DNA from: DTBU01 sp964568845
GTDB taxonomy: Archaea; Thermoproteota; CALKCG01; B24
Length of the DNA stretch: 15,845 nt
Direction of reading: 5' to 3'
NCBI GenBank assembly: GCA_964568845.1
Contig: CAZMSC010000030.1
Location: 1-15,845 of the forward strand
Positions 7,315 through 14,720 of the stretch are shown here, piece by piece; the stretch's first letter is position 1, and each line of letters opens with the position of its first letter. Made by a program: the position numbers and the translations under genes. Below the pieces are notes generated by a model that was given only the letters and a program-made list of their open reading frames with translations, searched no databases and was not told where the DNA came from.

Positions 7315-9075
7315 TCAGTAAGTGCTCTGGATTAAAGGTCTAATGTTCTCAGCGTATATGCTTGTAACTTCTGATAGGATTAAGCCTTCAAGGTCTCTCA
7401 CCGGGTCGTTGACTTGGTACATATTTATATACGGGGCCTTCACCAAGGCTTTAACCTCCTCCGGGTAATCCCAGTCTTTTATATAGAAGACTGAAATCTT
7501 ATGCCCCTTATTTCCAAGCGTTTTAAGGTCTTCTAGAGCTTCTTTAAAATTCTGCCATCCGCCGTCTGTTATGATGACTACGAAACACTGCTCTCTAGCC
7601 ACGTTTAGAAGCCTGGCTATAGTCTTAGTAGGCATTATCGTCAACTCTCTAAACCTCGATGAGAGCGTAAGCTCTTTAAAATCTTCATCCGCATTCCAAT
7701 CAGCCGCTATGTGGTTTGTCGAGAAATTCACGATAGCTGTGTTTCCGCCAGCCCATTTAGCGCTTAGATACGCTATGAAACCTGCAGTGGATACTTTATC
7801 CAGTATGTTGCTCATACTGTAGCTCGTATCTAAAACGACTAGAACAGACGGTATGATGTTCGTATGGAACTCCCCACCTCTACCAGCAGACCTCATATGC
7901 CATTTAATCGTCGTAACTTCAGGTATTATAGGGCCTTCATCTAGACTCGCCTCTACGTCTAAAGACTCTATATCATCTTCAACATACCACTCTTCAGGAT
8001 AGCTCTGTATAGTCCAGGTTGGCTTAACCTCGCCTTTCGAAGCTAAATAGGTTATCAGAATGTTTTCAGCCCTCGACCTATACCAGAGCCTCCTCCATAA
8101 AAGGTCTTTAACGTCTAAAGGCATCTTCTCCAGAAGCTTGCTGATAGACGTGGGTAGCGTTAACCTTCCATAGCCTCTTCCAGCAGACGCCCTATAAGCT
8201 TTCCCAGACTCCTTAGACGTGTACATGCGATCCGCCTCTTCAGATCTACGCAACGCCTCTCTGACTTTATCAGACAGCTTCTTAACGTCTTCCTCCCCAA
8301 TCCTAGGCTTTATCCAAACCTCGTAGAATGTTTTAGCGTCTTTCTCGTTTTCGATATTGCTTAAAACCTGGCTTATCCTCTTAACAGCATCTGGATGCGC
8401 GTCTTCGATCAGCGGGATGAACTTCAACCCAAGCCTGTCTTTAGAAGGCTTCTTTAAAGTACGCTTATGCTCCTGGGTGTCGGCTCTTAAGAGAACAGCC
8501 GATATTGCCCTGATTTTACTTATCCAAGACTTCGGAGGCTTTATAGAGTCTGCTAATAGTCTACCGAGTATTTCAACCTCATCGTCTTTAGGTTTATAAG
8601 GGATGTCTGGGAAAAACTCCCTATAAACCGCAAATATCAGCGACTCCAACCCCACCGGTTTACACCTATCAAGCGTATCATATAGGTGGAACGGCGTCTC
8701 ACCGTATCTATTTTTAAGGTAGATGCAGTCTACTTGGAAATCTGAAAACATCGCCACAGCCGTGTACGCCAACCTACTATCTCGAAGAACACCATAAGCT
8801 ATTTTCTGCAGGTAGTAGGCGGTTTTAGCATCATAGGGACAGTAGTGCATGTGGGCGAGAGTATGCCTTAAAAGCCATAGCATTAGACGCTGGGGATCTT
8901 TAGATCTGCTTAAGAGAATTGGGTTTACATGCAACTCTCCATTCAACACTTTCACGGGTATGCTAAGCCTATCATTTAATTTAAACTGGATCGGTGGGAA
9001 AAACAGTTCAGATTTAACCTTGACGAATATCTCCCTCAGCATCGTAGGATCTATTTTGACTGTCTCTACCTCCAT
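7315..9075 (-). CDS. VWA-domain protein with degenerate metallopeptidase-like N-terminal domain (MoxR partner)
   Basis: The 586-residue soluble protein has a C-terminal von Willebrand A domain (about 408-570) with an intact MIDAS site: VLDTSYSMS (414-422; D416, S418, S420), a candidate Thr at 483-485, and IITDGG (501-506; D504). The N-terminal part (about 60-125) contains LRHTLAHMHYCPYD (69-82) followed 30 residues later by FSDFQVD (110-116). This is the layout of metallopeptidase-like domains found with VWA domains (HExxH plus a later acidic residue), but the catalytic Glu is Thr72 (HTLAH). It is probably a binding or structural domain rather than a protease. The middle (180-390) is helical and charged. 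The ATG overlaps the end of the AAA+ gene by 10 bases, and GGAG lies 10 bases upstream. The MoxR-VWA pairing indicates an ATP-driven machine that remodels or inserts cofactors in client proteins, as with RavA-ViaA or CoxD-CoxE. The client is unknown. Confidence 0.85.
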   Translation of the reverse strand: MEVETVKIDPTMLREIFVKVKSELFFPPIQFKLNDRLSIPVKVLNGELHVNPILLSRSKDPQRLMLWLLRHTLAHMHYCPYDAKTAYYLQKIAYGVLRDSRLAYTAVAMFSDFQVDCIYLKNRYGETPFHLYDTLDRCKPVGLESLIFAVYREFFPDIPYKPKDDEVEILGRLLADSIKPPKSWISKIRAISAVLLRADTQEHKRTLKKPSKDRLGLKFIPLIEDAHPDAVKRISQVLSNIENEKDAKTFYEVWIKPRIGEEDVKKLSDKVREALRRSEEADRMYTSKESGKAYRASAGRGYGRLTLPTSISKLLEKMPLDVKDLLWRRLWYRSRAENILITYLASKGEVKPTWTIQSYPEEWYVEDDIESLDVEASLDEGPIIPEVTTIKWHMRSAGRGGEFHTNIIPSVLVVLDTSYSMSNILDKVSTAGFIAYLSAKWAGGNTAIVNFSTNHIAADWNADEDFKELTLSSRFRELTIMPTKTIARLLNVAREQCFVVIITDGGWQNFKEALEDLKTLGNKGHKISVFYIKDWDYPEEVKALVKAPYINMYQVNDPVRDLEGLILSEVTSIYAENIRPLIQSTY

Positions 9076-10268
9076 CTCAAATACACTCCTAGAGTATCTT
9101 CTTCTCTGAGTATGCCTTCCCTAATCCAAGTCTTCTCAAGCTTCATAAGCTCCTCTGCGAATACAGGGTCTTCTACGGCTACTTCCCTAGCATACGTGTA
9201 CAACCCCCTATCGAAGCCGTTCATAAGCTTGCTGAGTATAAGCCACTGTCTCCTATTGACCCTCTCATCCATTTTCACTCTTTCACGCATCAGCAACTCT
9301 CTAATATCGTTTAGAAGGCTTCTAGTCTTAACAAGGTTCATCCTGTGTGGGAAGACCCATAGAGCAAGGGATAGTATATCGTCTTGGCTGACTTTACCCT
9401 CAAGCCAAATCTTAGCTTTAACAAGCTGTGTTAAGACTATTGTGGACCTTTCACTAGGCGGGTCTTTTATATTGCTACACACGTCTTTGAGGAAGTGGCA
9501 CCCCTCGCATAATATCGGAGGCTTCACTTCTGAAAACTCTCTACCCCTTACACATGCTTGGAAATCTCTGACCAGCATGTTGATAAGCCCTACAGTTTCA
9601 CTGTCGAGTTCAACATCGTCTACCTCCTTTCTTATACTTTGAAGCTCTTCAAACGTGAGGACTTGAGGCATAGATTCTACAAGCTCCCCTTCGTAGTTCT
9701 CTAAAAGAGATTGAAGCTTAAACTTGTCACTCAAACTTAAAGAGTTCAAGTATATACATATGTCGAATCTGTCGTAGAATGGAGGGGGGTGTATAAAGGT
9801 CGTGGGATCGGCCGGGTTTTCATTAGCTATGAGAACGTAATCTCCAACTTTGACCCTTTGCCCATAAGCCCACACTTCGCCGAACTGCATCATATGGTGG
9901 ATGTTAGAGGTTGTATACGGGTTTAATCTATTGACTTCATCTATACCCTTACCTTTAGCCTGTACGAATGCAGCCCATAGGACTTTTTCAACACCCTCCC
10001 TCTCAAGCGAAGGTATGTGAAGTCTACCTACAACCTCCCCCCTCTTAACCTCTGAGGCACCAGATATCACCACGTAGTCTTCTCCAGCTATCCCTCTAAG
10101 TATTAGAAGCATAAGCGTAGATTTTCCAACACCTCTCTGAGCTCTTATGAGGGTTGAACTCCTCCTGTGAAGCTGGTTTAAAATAGCTATGTCTACTACT
10201 TCCTCGTTTCCTACAAACCTAGAATTTATCTCCTCTTTGAGCTTTAAAACGGCCTTTTTAAGGCTCAA
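9066..10268 (-). CDS. MoxR-family AAA+ ATPase with C-terminal cysteine cluster
   Basis: Residues are numbered from an ATG at 10286. Walker A is RAQRGVGKST (48-57), Walker B is KGIDEVNR (113-120), sensor 1 is LIANENP (152-158), and an arginine finger sits in FYDRFD (170-175; R173). HHMMQFGEV (130-138) is typical of MoxR proteins. A helical lid follows (about 205-406). Within it, C245, C260, C263 and C270 (CEGCHFLKDVC at 260-270) could bind zinc or an iron-sulfur cluster; they are not part of the core MoxR fold. The preferred start is the TTG at 10268 (residue 7): GGGAGGTG lies seven bases upstream, an excellent ribosome binding site, whereas the ATG at 10286 has none. It overlaps the end of the small membrane-protein gene by 11 bases and the VWA gene start by 10, so the three genes form one coupled operon. 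Its role is presumably to drive conformational change in a client recruited through the VWA partner. Confidence 0.9.
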   Translation of the reverse strand: MSLKKAVLKLKEEINSRFVGNEEVVDIAILNQLHRRSSTLIRAQRGVGKSTLMLLILRGIAGEDYVVISGASEVKRGEVVGRLHIPSLEREGVEKVLWAAFVQAKGKGIDEVNRLNPYTTSNIHHMMQFGEVWAYGQRVKVGDYVLIANENPADPTTFIHPPPFYDRFDICIYLNSLSLSDKFKLQSLLENYEGELVESMPQVLTFEELQSIRKEVDDVELDSETVGLINMLVRDFQACVRGREFSEVKPPILCEGCHFLKDVCSNIKDPPSERSTIVLTQLVKAKIWLEGKVSQDDILSLALWVFPHRMNLVKTRSLLNDIRELLMRERVKMDERVNRRQWLILSKLMNGFDRGLYTYAREVAVEDPVFAEELMKLEKTWIREGILREEDTLGVYLRWR

Positions 10269-10614
10269 ACGGCACACCTCCCACATGATTCATGACAACA
10301 GTAGCCACTAGAAGCAGTAGAAGTATTAGACATGCTATTTTCAGCAACCTATTAGATTTACGAAGCTTAAGAACCTTGGCGTCTAAAAGCTTGATGTGCT
10401 CTTTTATGGTGTTAAGCTCCCTAGACGTTAAAATAACTGGTTCTGAAGCCACTTGATCTAAAAATGGAGATTCAAGATAACGCGGCAACTTCTCAACATC
10501 TTCGTCTTTAACATCCTTGTAATTCCAGGAAAGCTTGGATTTCTCATATGAAACTGAGGCTTTCCTAGACTCTCCGTTGAGAAAATCTTTAAAGTAGTCC
10601 CTCGGTTTTTTCAT
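10258..10614 (-). CDS. Small tail-anchored membrane protein, first gene of the MoxR-VWA operon
   Basis: No family was recognised. The 118 residues comprise a charged, probably disordered cytosolic part (1-60), a predicted helical or coiled-coil stretch rich in Leu and Lys (about 63-90, ELNTIKEHIKLLDAKVLKL), one transmembrane segment (about 91-109, IACLILLLLLVATVV within it) and a 9-residue tail ending GGVPFEP. No signal sequence is present, so it should be a tail-anchored protein with the bulk in the cytoplasm. It is read from its own promoter and its last codons contain the ribosome binding site and start of the AAA+ gene, so its translation is coupled to the ATPase. This suggests it is a membrane docking or adaptor subunit for the MoxR-VWA pair. 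The ATG at 10614 has no clear Shine-Dalgarno, in line with a very short leader. Confidence 0.75.
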   Translation of the reverse strand: MKKPRDYFKDFLNGESRKASVSYEKSKLSWNYKDVKDEDVEKLPRYLESPFLDQVASEPVILTSRELNTIKEHIKLLDAKVLKLRKSNRLLKIACLILLLLLVATVVMNHVGGVPFEP

Positions 10615-10642
10615 TTTAACATCAAATTATCGTTAAATCGAA

Positions 10643-10652
10643 GGTAAAAAGC
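10643..10652 (-). promoter_or_regulatory. Candidate TATA box of the MoxR-VWA operon
   Basis: GCTTTTTACC on the minus strand is centred about 34 bases upstream of the ATG at 10614, which predicts a leader of under ten bases. It closely matches the box found in the same position before the fucose isomerase-like gene (GCTTTTTAACC at 14685-14695). Confidence 0.45.
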
Positions 10653-10680
10653 TTTCCTAAATTCCATGGCTTCATTATAA

Positions 10681-10690
10681 CTTTTAAATA
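10681..10690 (+). promoter_or_regulatory. Candidate TATA box of the alcohol dehydrogenase gene
   Basis: CTTTTAAATA is centred about 39 bases upstream of the GTG at 10725, predicting a leader of around 12 bases. Together with the box at 10643-10652 it makes the 110-base gap a divergent promoter region. Confidence 0.5.
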
Positions 10691-10713
10691 CGGCGGTTGA
10701 TTGAGTTAAAGTT

Positions 10714-10724
10714 GGCGACTCGCC
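10714..10724 (+). repeat. Perfect palindrome touching the GTG start codon
   Basis: GGCGACTCGCC is an 11-base inverted repeat ending at the base before the GTG at 10725. The right arm with the start codon's G (CGCCG, 10721-10725) can also pair with CGGCG at 10691-10695 in the promoter. It may be a repressor site covering the transcription start or, in RNA, a small hairpin (four pairs, three-base loop) that hides the start. No Shine-Dalgarno is present. Confidence 0.4.
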
Positions 10725-12062
10725 GTGAAAGCTACGGAAGAATTGATGAAGGAGGCTGAAGCCCTTTTAAAAGATTGGAAGAAGGAGCACTACGTCTTCG
10801 GATGCGGCGTTTTAAACTCGGTGGGAAAACTTGCGAGGGAATTCGGTAAGACAGTACTACTGGTTGGAAGCAGCTCCAAATGGGCTCTTAAATCGATGGA
10901 GGATATAGTTAGAAGCCTTGAGGAGAATGGCCTATCTTACTTAAAAGTCTCAGGGGCGAAGCCGAACACCCCCCGCGAGGACGTTTACAGAATCGCCCTT
11001 CAAATAGCTATGTATAAGCCAGATGCCGTAGTGGCATTCGGCGGAGGAAGCACACTCGACGCGGTTAAAGCCTCCAACATTCTAGCTACTTTCACACCTT
11101 ATGAAGTTGAGAAGTTTCTAGGCGTTTCTTGGAGCGAGGCTTGCACAATAGATCCATATTTTGGAACAGGGGTCGTAAGTAAGATGAAGGAGGCTACTGG
11201 TAGAGGTTTAACTCCAATGGTGGCTGTTCAAGCAGCCTCAAGCTCAGGCTCACATTTAACGAAATACTCAAACGTGACAGATCCTGTAGCTGGTCAAAAG
11301 AAGCTCATAGTGGATGAAGCCATAACACCTAAACGTGCCGTTTTCGACTATACCGTGACGCTTACGACTTCTGAAAGTCTGACGGTTGATGGTGGGTTGG
11401 ATGGTATTTCCCACCTCTGGGAGGTCTTCATGGGCGCCTCCAATAAGCCGTACTTTGAAAAAGCTAAACAACTGGTAGAGGTGGGTGTTAGACTTATAAT
11501 TCGAGGCTTAAAGACTTTGAGGAATGATCCGGTGAATTTGAAGGCCAGGGTTGGGCTTGGCCTTGGAACAGACCTAGGAGGATACGCTATAATGGTCGGA
11601 GGAACCAGCGGCCCACACCTCGGAAGCTTCTCTCTAGTAGACGTTTTAACCCATGGGAGGGCCTGCGGCATTCTAAATATATACTATACGCTTTTCTTCT
11701 CCCCAGTCATCCAAGAACAGCTTAAAACTCTAGGGCTTATACTAGCCGAGGAAGGATTCATAGCGGAAGACGTTTCAAAGCTTGAAGGTTTAAACCTCGG
11801 CATGGCTGTTGCTAAAGGTTTGACACGGCTTCTAGAGTTCTTAAAAATACCCACGTCTCTAGAAAATGCCGGAGCTGGTGTAAAGCATATGAATAGAATG
11901 TTAGACGCCGCGAAAGACCCAGCGCTCAGAATGAAGCTTTTAAACATGCCTATACCATTAAACCCTGATAAAGGCGATATAGAGAACTATATGAAGCCTT
12001 TATTGGATGCTGCATTTAAAGGCAGGCTGGAGGATGTCAAAATAATGGAGGGGTATGTTTAA
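10725..12062 (+). CDS. Iron-containing (group III) alcohol dehydrogenase
   Basis: The 445-residue protein has the two-domain group III alcohol dehydrogenase fold. The N-terminal nucleotide-binding part contains the AFGGGSTLDAVKA motif (104-116), which binds the NAD(P) pyrophosphate. The C-terminal all-helical part carries the metal site: D226 and H230 in DGGLDGISHLWE (222-233), and H310 in VLTHGRACG (307-315). Enzymes of this family interconvert aldehydes or ketones with alcohols, for example lactaldehyde and propane-1,2-diol in FucO. The second canonical His of HxxxH is kept (H298 in GTSGPHLGSF), but four residues before it, where the usual Fe-binding His belongs, there is Thr294. Either H298 takes over or the metal site differs. 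The GTG start is the first codon after a short leader with a palindrome and no Shine-Dalgarno. A lactaldehyde or glycolaldehyde substrate would suit the fucose isomerase-like neighbour, but that is inference. Confidence 0.88.
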   Translation: MKATEELMKEAEALLKDWKKEHYVFGCGVLNSVGKLAREFGKTVLLVGSSSKWALKSMEDIVRSLEENGLSYLKVSGAKPNTPREDVYRIALQIAMYKPDAVVAFGGGSTLDAVKASNILATFTPYEVEKFLGVSWSEACTIDPYFGTGVVSKMKEATGRGLTPMVAVQAASSSGSHLTKYSNVTDPVAGQKKLIVDEAITPKRAVFDYTVTLTTSESLTVDGGLDGISHLWEVFMGASNKPYFEKAKQLVEVGVRLIIRGLKTLRNDPVNLKARVGLGLGTDLGGYAIMVGGTSGPHLGSFSLVDVLTHGRACGILNIYYTLFFSPVIQEQLKTLGLILAEEGFIAEDVSKLEGLNLGMAVAKGLTRLLEFLKIPTSLENAGAGVKHMNRMLDAAKDPALRMKLLNMPIPLNPDKGDIENYMKPLLDAAFKGRLEDVKIMEGYV

Positions 12063-12068
12063 ACCTAC

Positions 12069-12077
12069 TTTATTTTT
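12069..12077 (+). terminator. T-rich terminator candidate of the alcohol dehydrogenase gene
   Basis: TTTATTTTT follows the TAA (12060-12062) by six bases, which fits the U-rich, hairpin-free terminators of archaea. It overlaps the stop codon of the opposing gyaR gene, so the two convergent genes end within 13 bases of each other. Confidence 0.5.
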
Positions 12078-13089
12078 AAATCATCCTAACCTTTTCCAAA
12101 GGCTTAACATTCAACACGTTTAAATTAACCAGATACTGAGGCCTCTCCCCCTTTAAAACGGATATTATGTTTAAAGCCGCTATTTCAGCCATCTTAGACC
12201 TAGCTTCCACCGTGGCACTGGCTATGTGAGGTGTTAAAACAACGTTTGGAAGCTTCAGAAGAGGGTTATGCTTCTCAATAGGCTCCTTTTCAAATACATC
12301 TAAAGCGGCCCCGGCGATCCAGCCATCCTCAAGCGCTTTAGCCAATGCACGCGTATCTACAACCGGGCCTCTAGAGGTATTTATTAGGAAGGCAGTCTTC
12401 TTCATCAATCTAAGCTCTCTTTCACCTATCAAATGGTAGGTTTCCCTAGTTAAAGGTACGTGAAGCGTTACGAAGTCTGACTCCCGTAACAGTTCTTCAA
12501 GGGGTTTATACTCAGCATTAAGTCTACGTTCAACCTCTAAGGGTGGACGCTGGACATCGTAGTAGATTACTCGCATATTGAATCCTCTAGCCCTCTCAGC
12601 TACGGCAATCCCTATACGTCCCAACCCGACTATTCCAAGAGTCCTACCGTAGACTGAATATCCTAGGAAAAGCGTAGGAGACCATGCCACCCTCCACCCT
12701 CCACTTTTAACGTAACTATCGGCCTCCGCAACCCTTCTAGCTATTGCAAGCATGAGGGCCAATGTGAAGTCTGCAACGGCATCTGTCAATACACCGGGCG
12801 TATTAGTCACGTATATGCCTCTTTTAGTGGCCTCTTCAACGTCTATATGGTCGTAGCCTACGCTGTAAGTGCTTATTACACGTATATTCGGTGCAGCATC
12901 CATGATTTCAGCGTCGATCTTATCCGTAAGCAGACAGAGCAGAGCATGTTTATCCTTCAATCGACTTATTAATTCATTCTTTGACGGTGGCTCTTCTCTG
13001 GGGTTTGCTTCTACCTCACAGTATTCTCTTAAGATGTCTAAAGCCGGAGGAGGCAACATACGTGTTATGTATACTTTAGGCTTAACCAT
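12076..13089 (-). CDS. gyaR: Glyoxylate/hydroxypyruvate reductase (D-2-hydroxyacid dehydrogenase)
   Basis: This cytosolic enzyme reduces glyoxylate or hydroxypyruvate to glycolate or D-glycerate. From the chosen ATG it has 337 residues, the normal length. Visible motifs are TNTPGVLTDAVADF (95-108), the Rossmann loop GIVGLGRIG (152-160), and the catalytic residues R240 (INTSRGPVVD), E269 (DVFEKEP) and H288 (LTPHIASAT). An Asp ends the second Rossmann strand (D178 in VIYYD), where NADPH-using archaeal homologues have Ser/Arg, which suggests NADH. A GTG at 13155 overlaps the stop of the upstream gene (GTGA) and would add 22 residues that do not look like the family. The ATG at 13089 gives MVKPKVYITRMLPPPALDIL, which matches the N-terminus of known archaeal GyaR proteins, so it is preferred although its ribosome binding site (GGGG) is weak. 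It lies directly after the fucose isomerase-like gene, probably in one operon. SerA-like roles are less likely because no ACT domain follows. Confidence 0.9.
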   Translation of the reverse strand: MVKPKVYITRMLPPPALDILREYCEVEANPREEPPSKNELISRLKDKHALLCLLTDKIDAEIMDAAPNIRVISTYSVGYDHIDVEEATKRGIYVTNTPGVLTDAVADFTLALMLAIARRVAEADSYVKSGGWRVAWSPTLFLGYSVYGRTLGIVGLGRIGIAVAERARGFNMRVIYYDVQRPPLEVERRLNAEYKPLEELLRESDFVTLHVPLTRETYHLIGERELRLMKKTAFLINTSRGPVVDTRALAKALEDGWIAGAALDVFEKEPIEKHNPLLKLPNVVLTPHIASATVEARSKMAEIAALNIISVLKGERPQYLVNLNVLNVKPLEKVRMI

Positions 13090-13151
13090 GAAAAACCCCA
13101 ATGGCCATCCGTCTTCAAACGGTTGAAAACATGTAGGGATACGCGGTGAAG

Positions 13152-14654
13152 TCACTTTTTAGATATGTGCTCCCAGATAGGTGGTATTCTTCTCTCAGAT
13201 TCGGGTCCAAGGATTATCGGAGTCACCCCGGCTATCTCGCAGAGGTAGGTTAATGGACGGACTACGTTTCCAGCAACACCAAGTACATGATTACATGGAA
13301 ATACCGATATGAATTCCTCAAAGCTACAGTGTAGTTTAGCATGTACGTGAGGCCATGTCGGGTTTGTCTGCGCATTCAAGGCTTTACGCTCTTCAGGCGG
13401 AAGTTCAACTGCTTCGCCTAATACAATAACCATGTAGAGCTTATCCTCCCACAAACCTAATCGTGCAAAGGTTATCTCACCTGGAGCCGCGTCAAACTCT
13501 ACAGATGCCCCGCCAGCTTTAAAGTAGTACTCTAGAGCCGGGTGGAAAGTCACCTTCTTGAAGTTCTCCCTCGGATCCATGCTTCTAGAGGCGTACCAAC
13601 TTGCGTGGTTTCCAGAGTTGCAGAAGTCCCATATGTCTCTATCTGGATGGTATAGTCTAACATCCATAAACAGTACCGGAAGGCCGCCGCTTATGTACTT
13701 TAAAAGCTGCATCGTGACTGCTGCCAGTGAGTCGGCTTCAGTAGCACATACGGTCGGCTCTTTAAACCCATTCCAATCGTATGGGTCGTTCATGAGCATC
13801 TCAGCTACGTCGCCGAGGCAAACGTATTCGGTTAACTCACGCTGTCCCTTCAAACCGCAGAAGTCGAAGCCCTTCTCCTCGTTAACCATCCTCATGGCTA
13901 GGTATAGGCGGACCTGCGTCTTAAGCGTCTCACGTGTAAGCATTTTACCATCATACTTTATACGGTCTCCCAGAAGCTCTTCAAACCACTTCAATCCTTT
14001 TTCAACATCTCTCTCATCAACCTCCTCCATCTTCTTAACTAAAAGCAACTGGTCTATTTGACGCGCAGTCACTCCGAAGGTTTTTATGATTGGAACTAGA
14101 TGGAAGTATCCGGTCTCCATACCCATGGAATGCCCACCATACATCCCATAGACTTCATTCCGAATAACTGTATATGCCTGTGCAGCACGAACCCAATCTA
14201 TGACTTTAGCTCTAGTATCAGGGTCTTCTATGTCGCCTATAATACGGTGTGTTCTAATCCCGACTTGACGTAGAGCTCCATCTGTAGCTAGAAGCCCGAC
14301 GTTTCCAGGGAACTTACCGCTGTTGTTTGAGAGGCAGAGTATAGGTTTATCTCTACCTACGGTGTTTATGAAGGGCCACACGAAGAATGGGAAGTTCCAG
14401 ACGTAGAAACAAAGAATAACCTGTTTACAGTTTGCACGGGCAATCTCCTCACCCACCCTCTGAGCCGTTCTCACAGATGTTATGAGCTCAGACCCTACGA
14501 CGACCTCCGGTGAAGACCCATCTACGTTTTTCACACCCTTACGTATAACGTCAGCCCACTTATGGAGAACCTCCATACATTCTGCGTAGTATTGGCGATG
14601 TACGTGCTCCCTCTCATCGACAAGCATAACTATACCTATGGGTGTAGTACGCAT
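13152..14654 (-). CDS. L-fucose isomerase-like ketol isomerase
   Basis: The 500-residue protein belongs to the L-fucose/L-arabinose isomerase superfamily, which interconverts aldoses and ketoses through a metal-bound enediol. EVYGMYGGHSMGMETGYF (167-184) is the substrate-binding loop seen in this family. The metal ligands expected from E. coli FucI (Glu, Asp, His) correspond to E306 in VCATEADSLAA, D331 in VLFMDVR and H456 in FPCNHVLGVAGN, with 25 residues between the acids, close to FucI. It is about 90 residues shorter than FucI, as is common for archaeal and thermophile homologues, so L-fucose, D-arabinose or another sugar are all possible. It is soluble and has no signal peptide. The ATG at 14654 has no strong Shine-Dalgarno but has a TATA-like box 36 bases upstream. 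gyaR follows directly and the aspartate dehydrogenase-like gene precedes by 66 bases, which suggests a catabolic operon. Confidence 0.82.
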   Translation of the reverse strand: MRTTPIGIVMLVDEREHVHRQYYAECMEVLHKWADVIRKGVKNVDGSSPEVVVGSELITSVRTAQRVGEEIARANCKQVILCFYVWNFPFFVWPFINTVGRDKPILCLSNNSGKFPGNVGLLATDGALRQVGIRTHRIIGDIEDPDTRAKVIDWVRAAQAYTVIRNEVYGMYGGHSMGMETGYFHLVPIIKTFGVTARQIDQLLLVKKMEEVDERDVEKGLKWFEELLGDRIKYDGKMLTRETLKTQVRLYLAMRMVNEEKGFDFCGLKGQRELTEYVCLGDVAEMLMNDPYDWNGFKEPTVCATEADSLAAVTMQLLKYISGGLPVLFMDVRLYHPDRDIWDFCNSGNHASWYASRSMDPRENFKKVTFHPALEYYFKAGGASVEFDAAPGEITFARLGLWEDKLYMVIVLGEAVELPPEERKALNAQTNPTWPHVHAKLHCSFEEFISVFPCNHVLGVAGNVVRPLTYLCEIAGVTPIILGPESERRIPPIWEHISKK

Positions 14655-14684
14655 AACACCACACAGTGTAATTTAGATGTGGAA

Positions 14685-14695
14685 GGTTAAAAAGC
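14685..14695 (-). promoter_or_regulatory. Candidate TATA box of the fucose isomerase-like gene
   Basis: GCTTTTTAACC on the minus strand is centred about 36 bases before the ATG at 14654, inside the 66-base gap after the aspartate dehydrogenase-like gene. It suggests that the isomerase-gyaR pair can be transcribed separately. The sequence nearly repeats the box of the MoxR-VWA operon. Confidence 0.45.
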
Positions 14696-14720
14696 ATTAC
14701 GCTCAACTACTGATGAAATA

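Noticed and set aside
9112..9642. Plus-strand open frame of 176 codons
   Set aside because: It lies wholly inside the MoxR ATPase on the other strand, is Ser/Leu-rich as antisense frames are, and has no motif.
13090..13155. 22-residue N-terminal extension of gyaR from a GTG overlapping the upstream stop
   Set aside because: The added residues do not match the family, while the ATG at 13089 gives the typical archaeal GyaR N-terminus; the GTGA overlap alone is not enough.
13558..14061. Plus-strand open frame of 167 codons
   Set aside because: It is antisense to the fucose isomerase-like gene, low in complexity (Ser-rich) and without a promoter or binding site.
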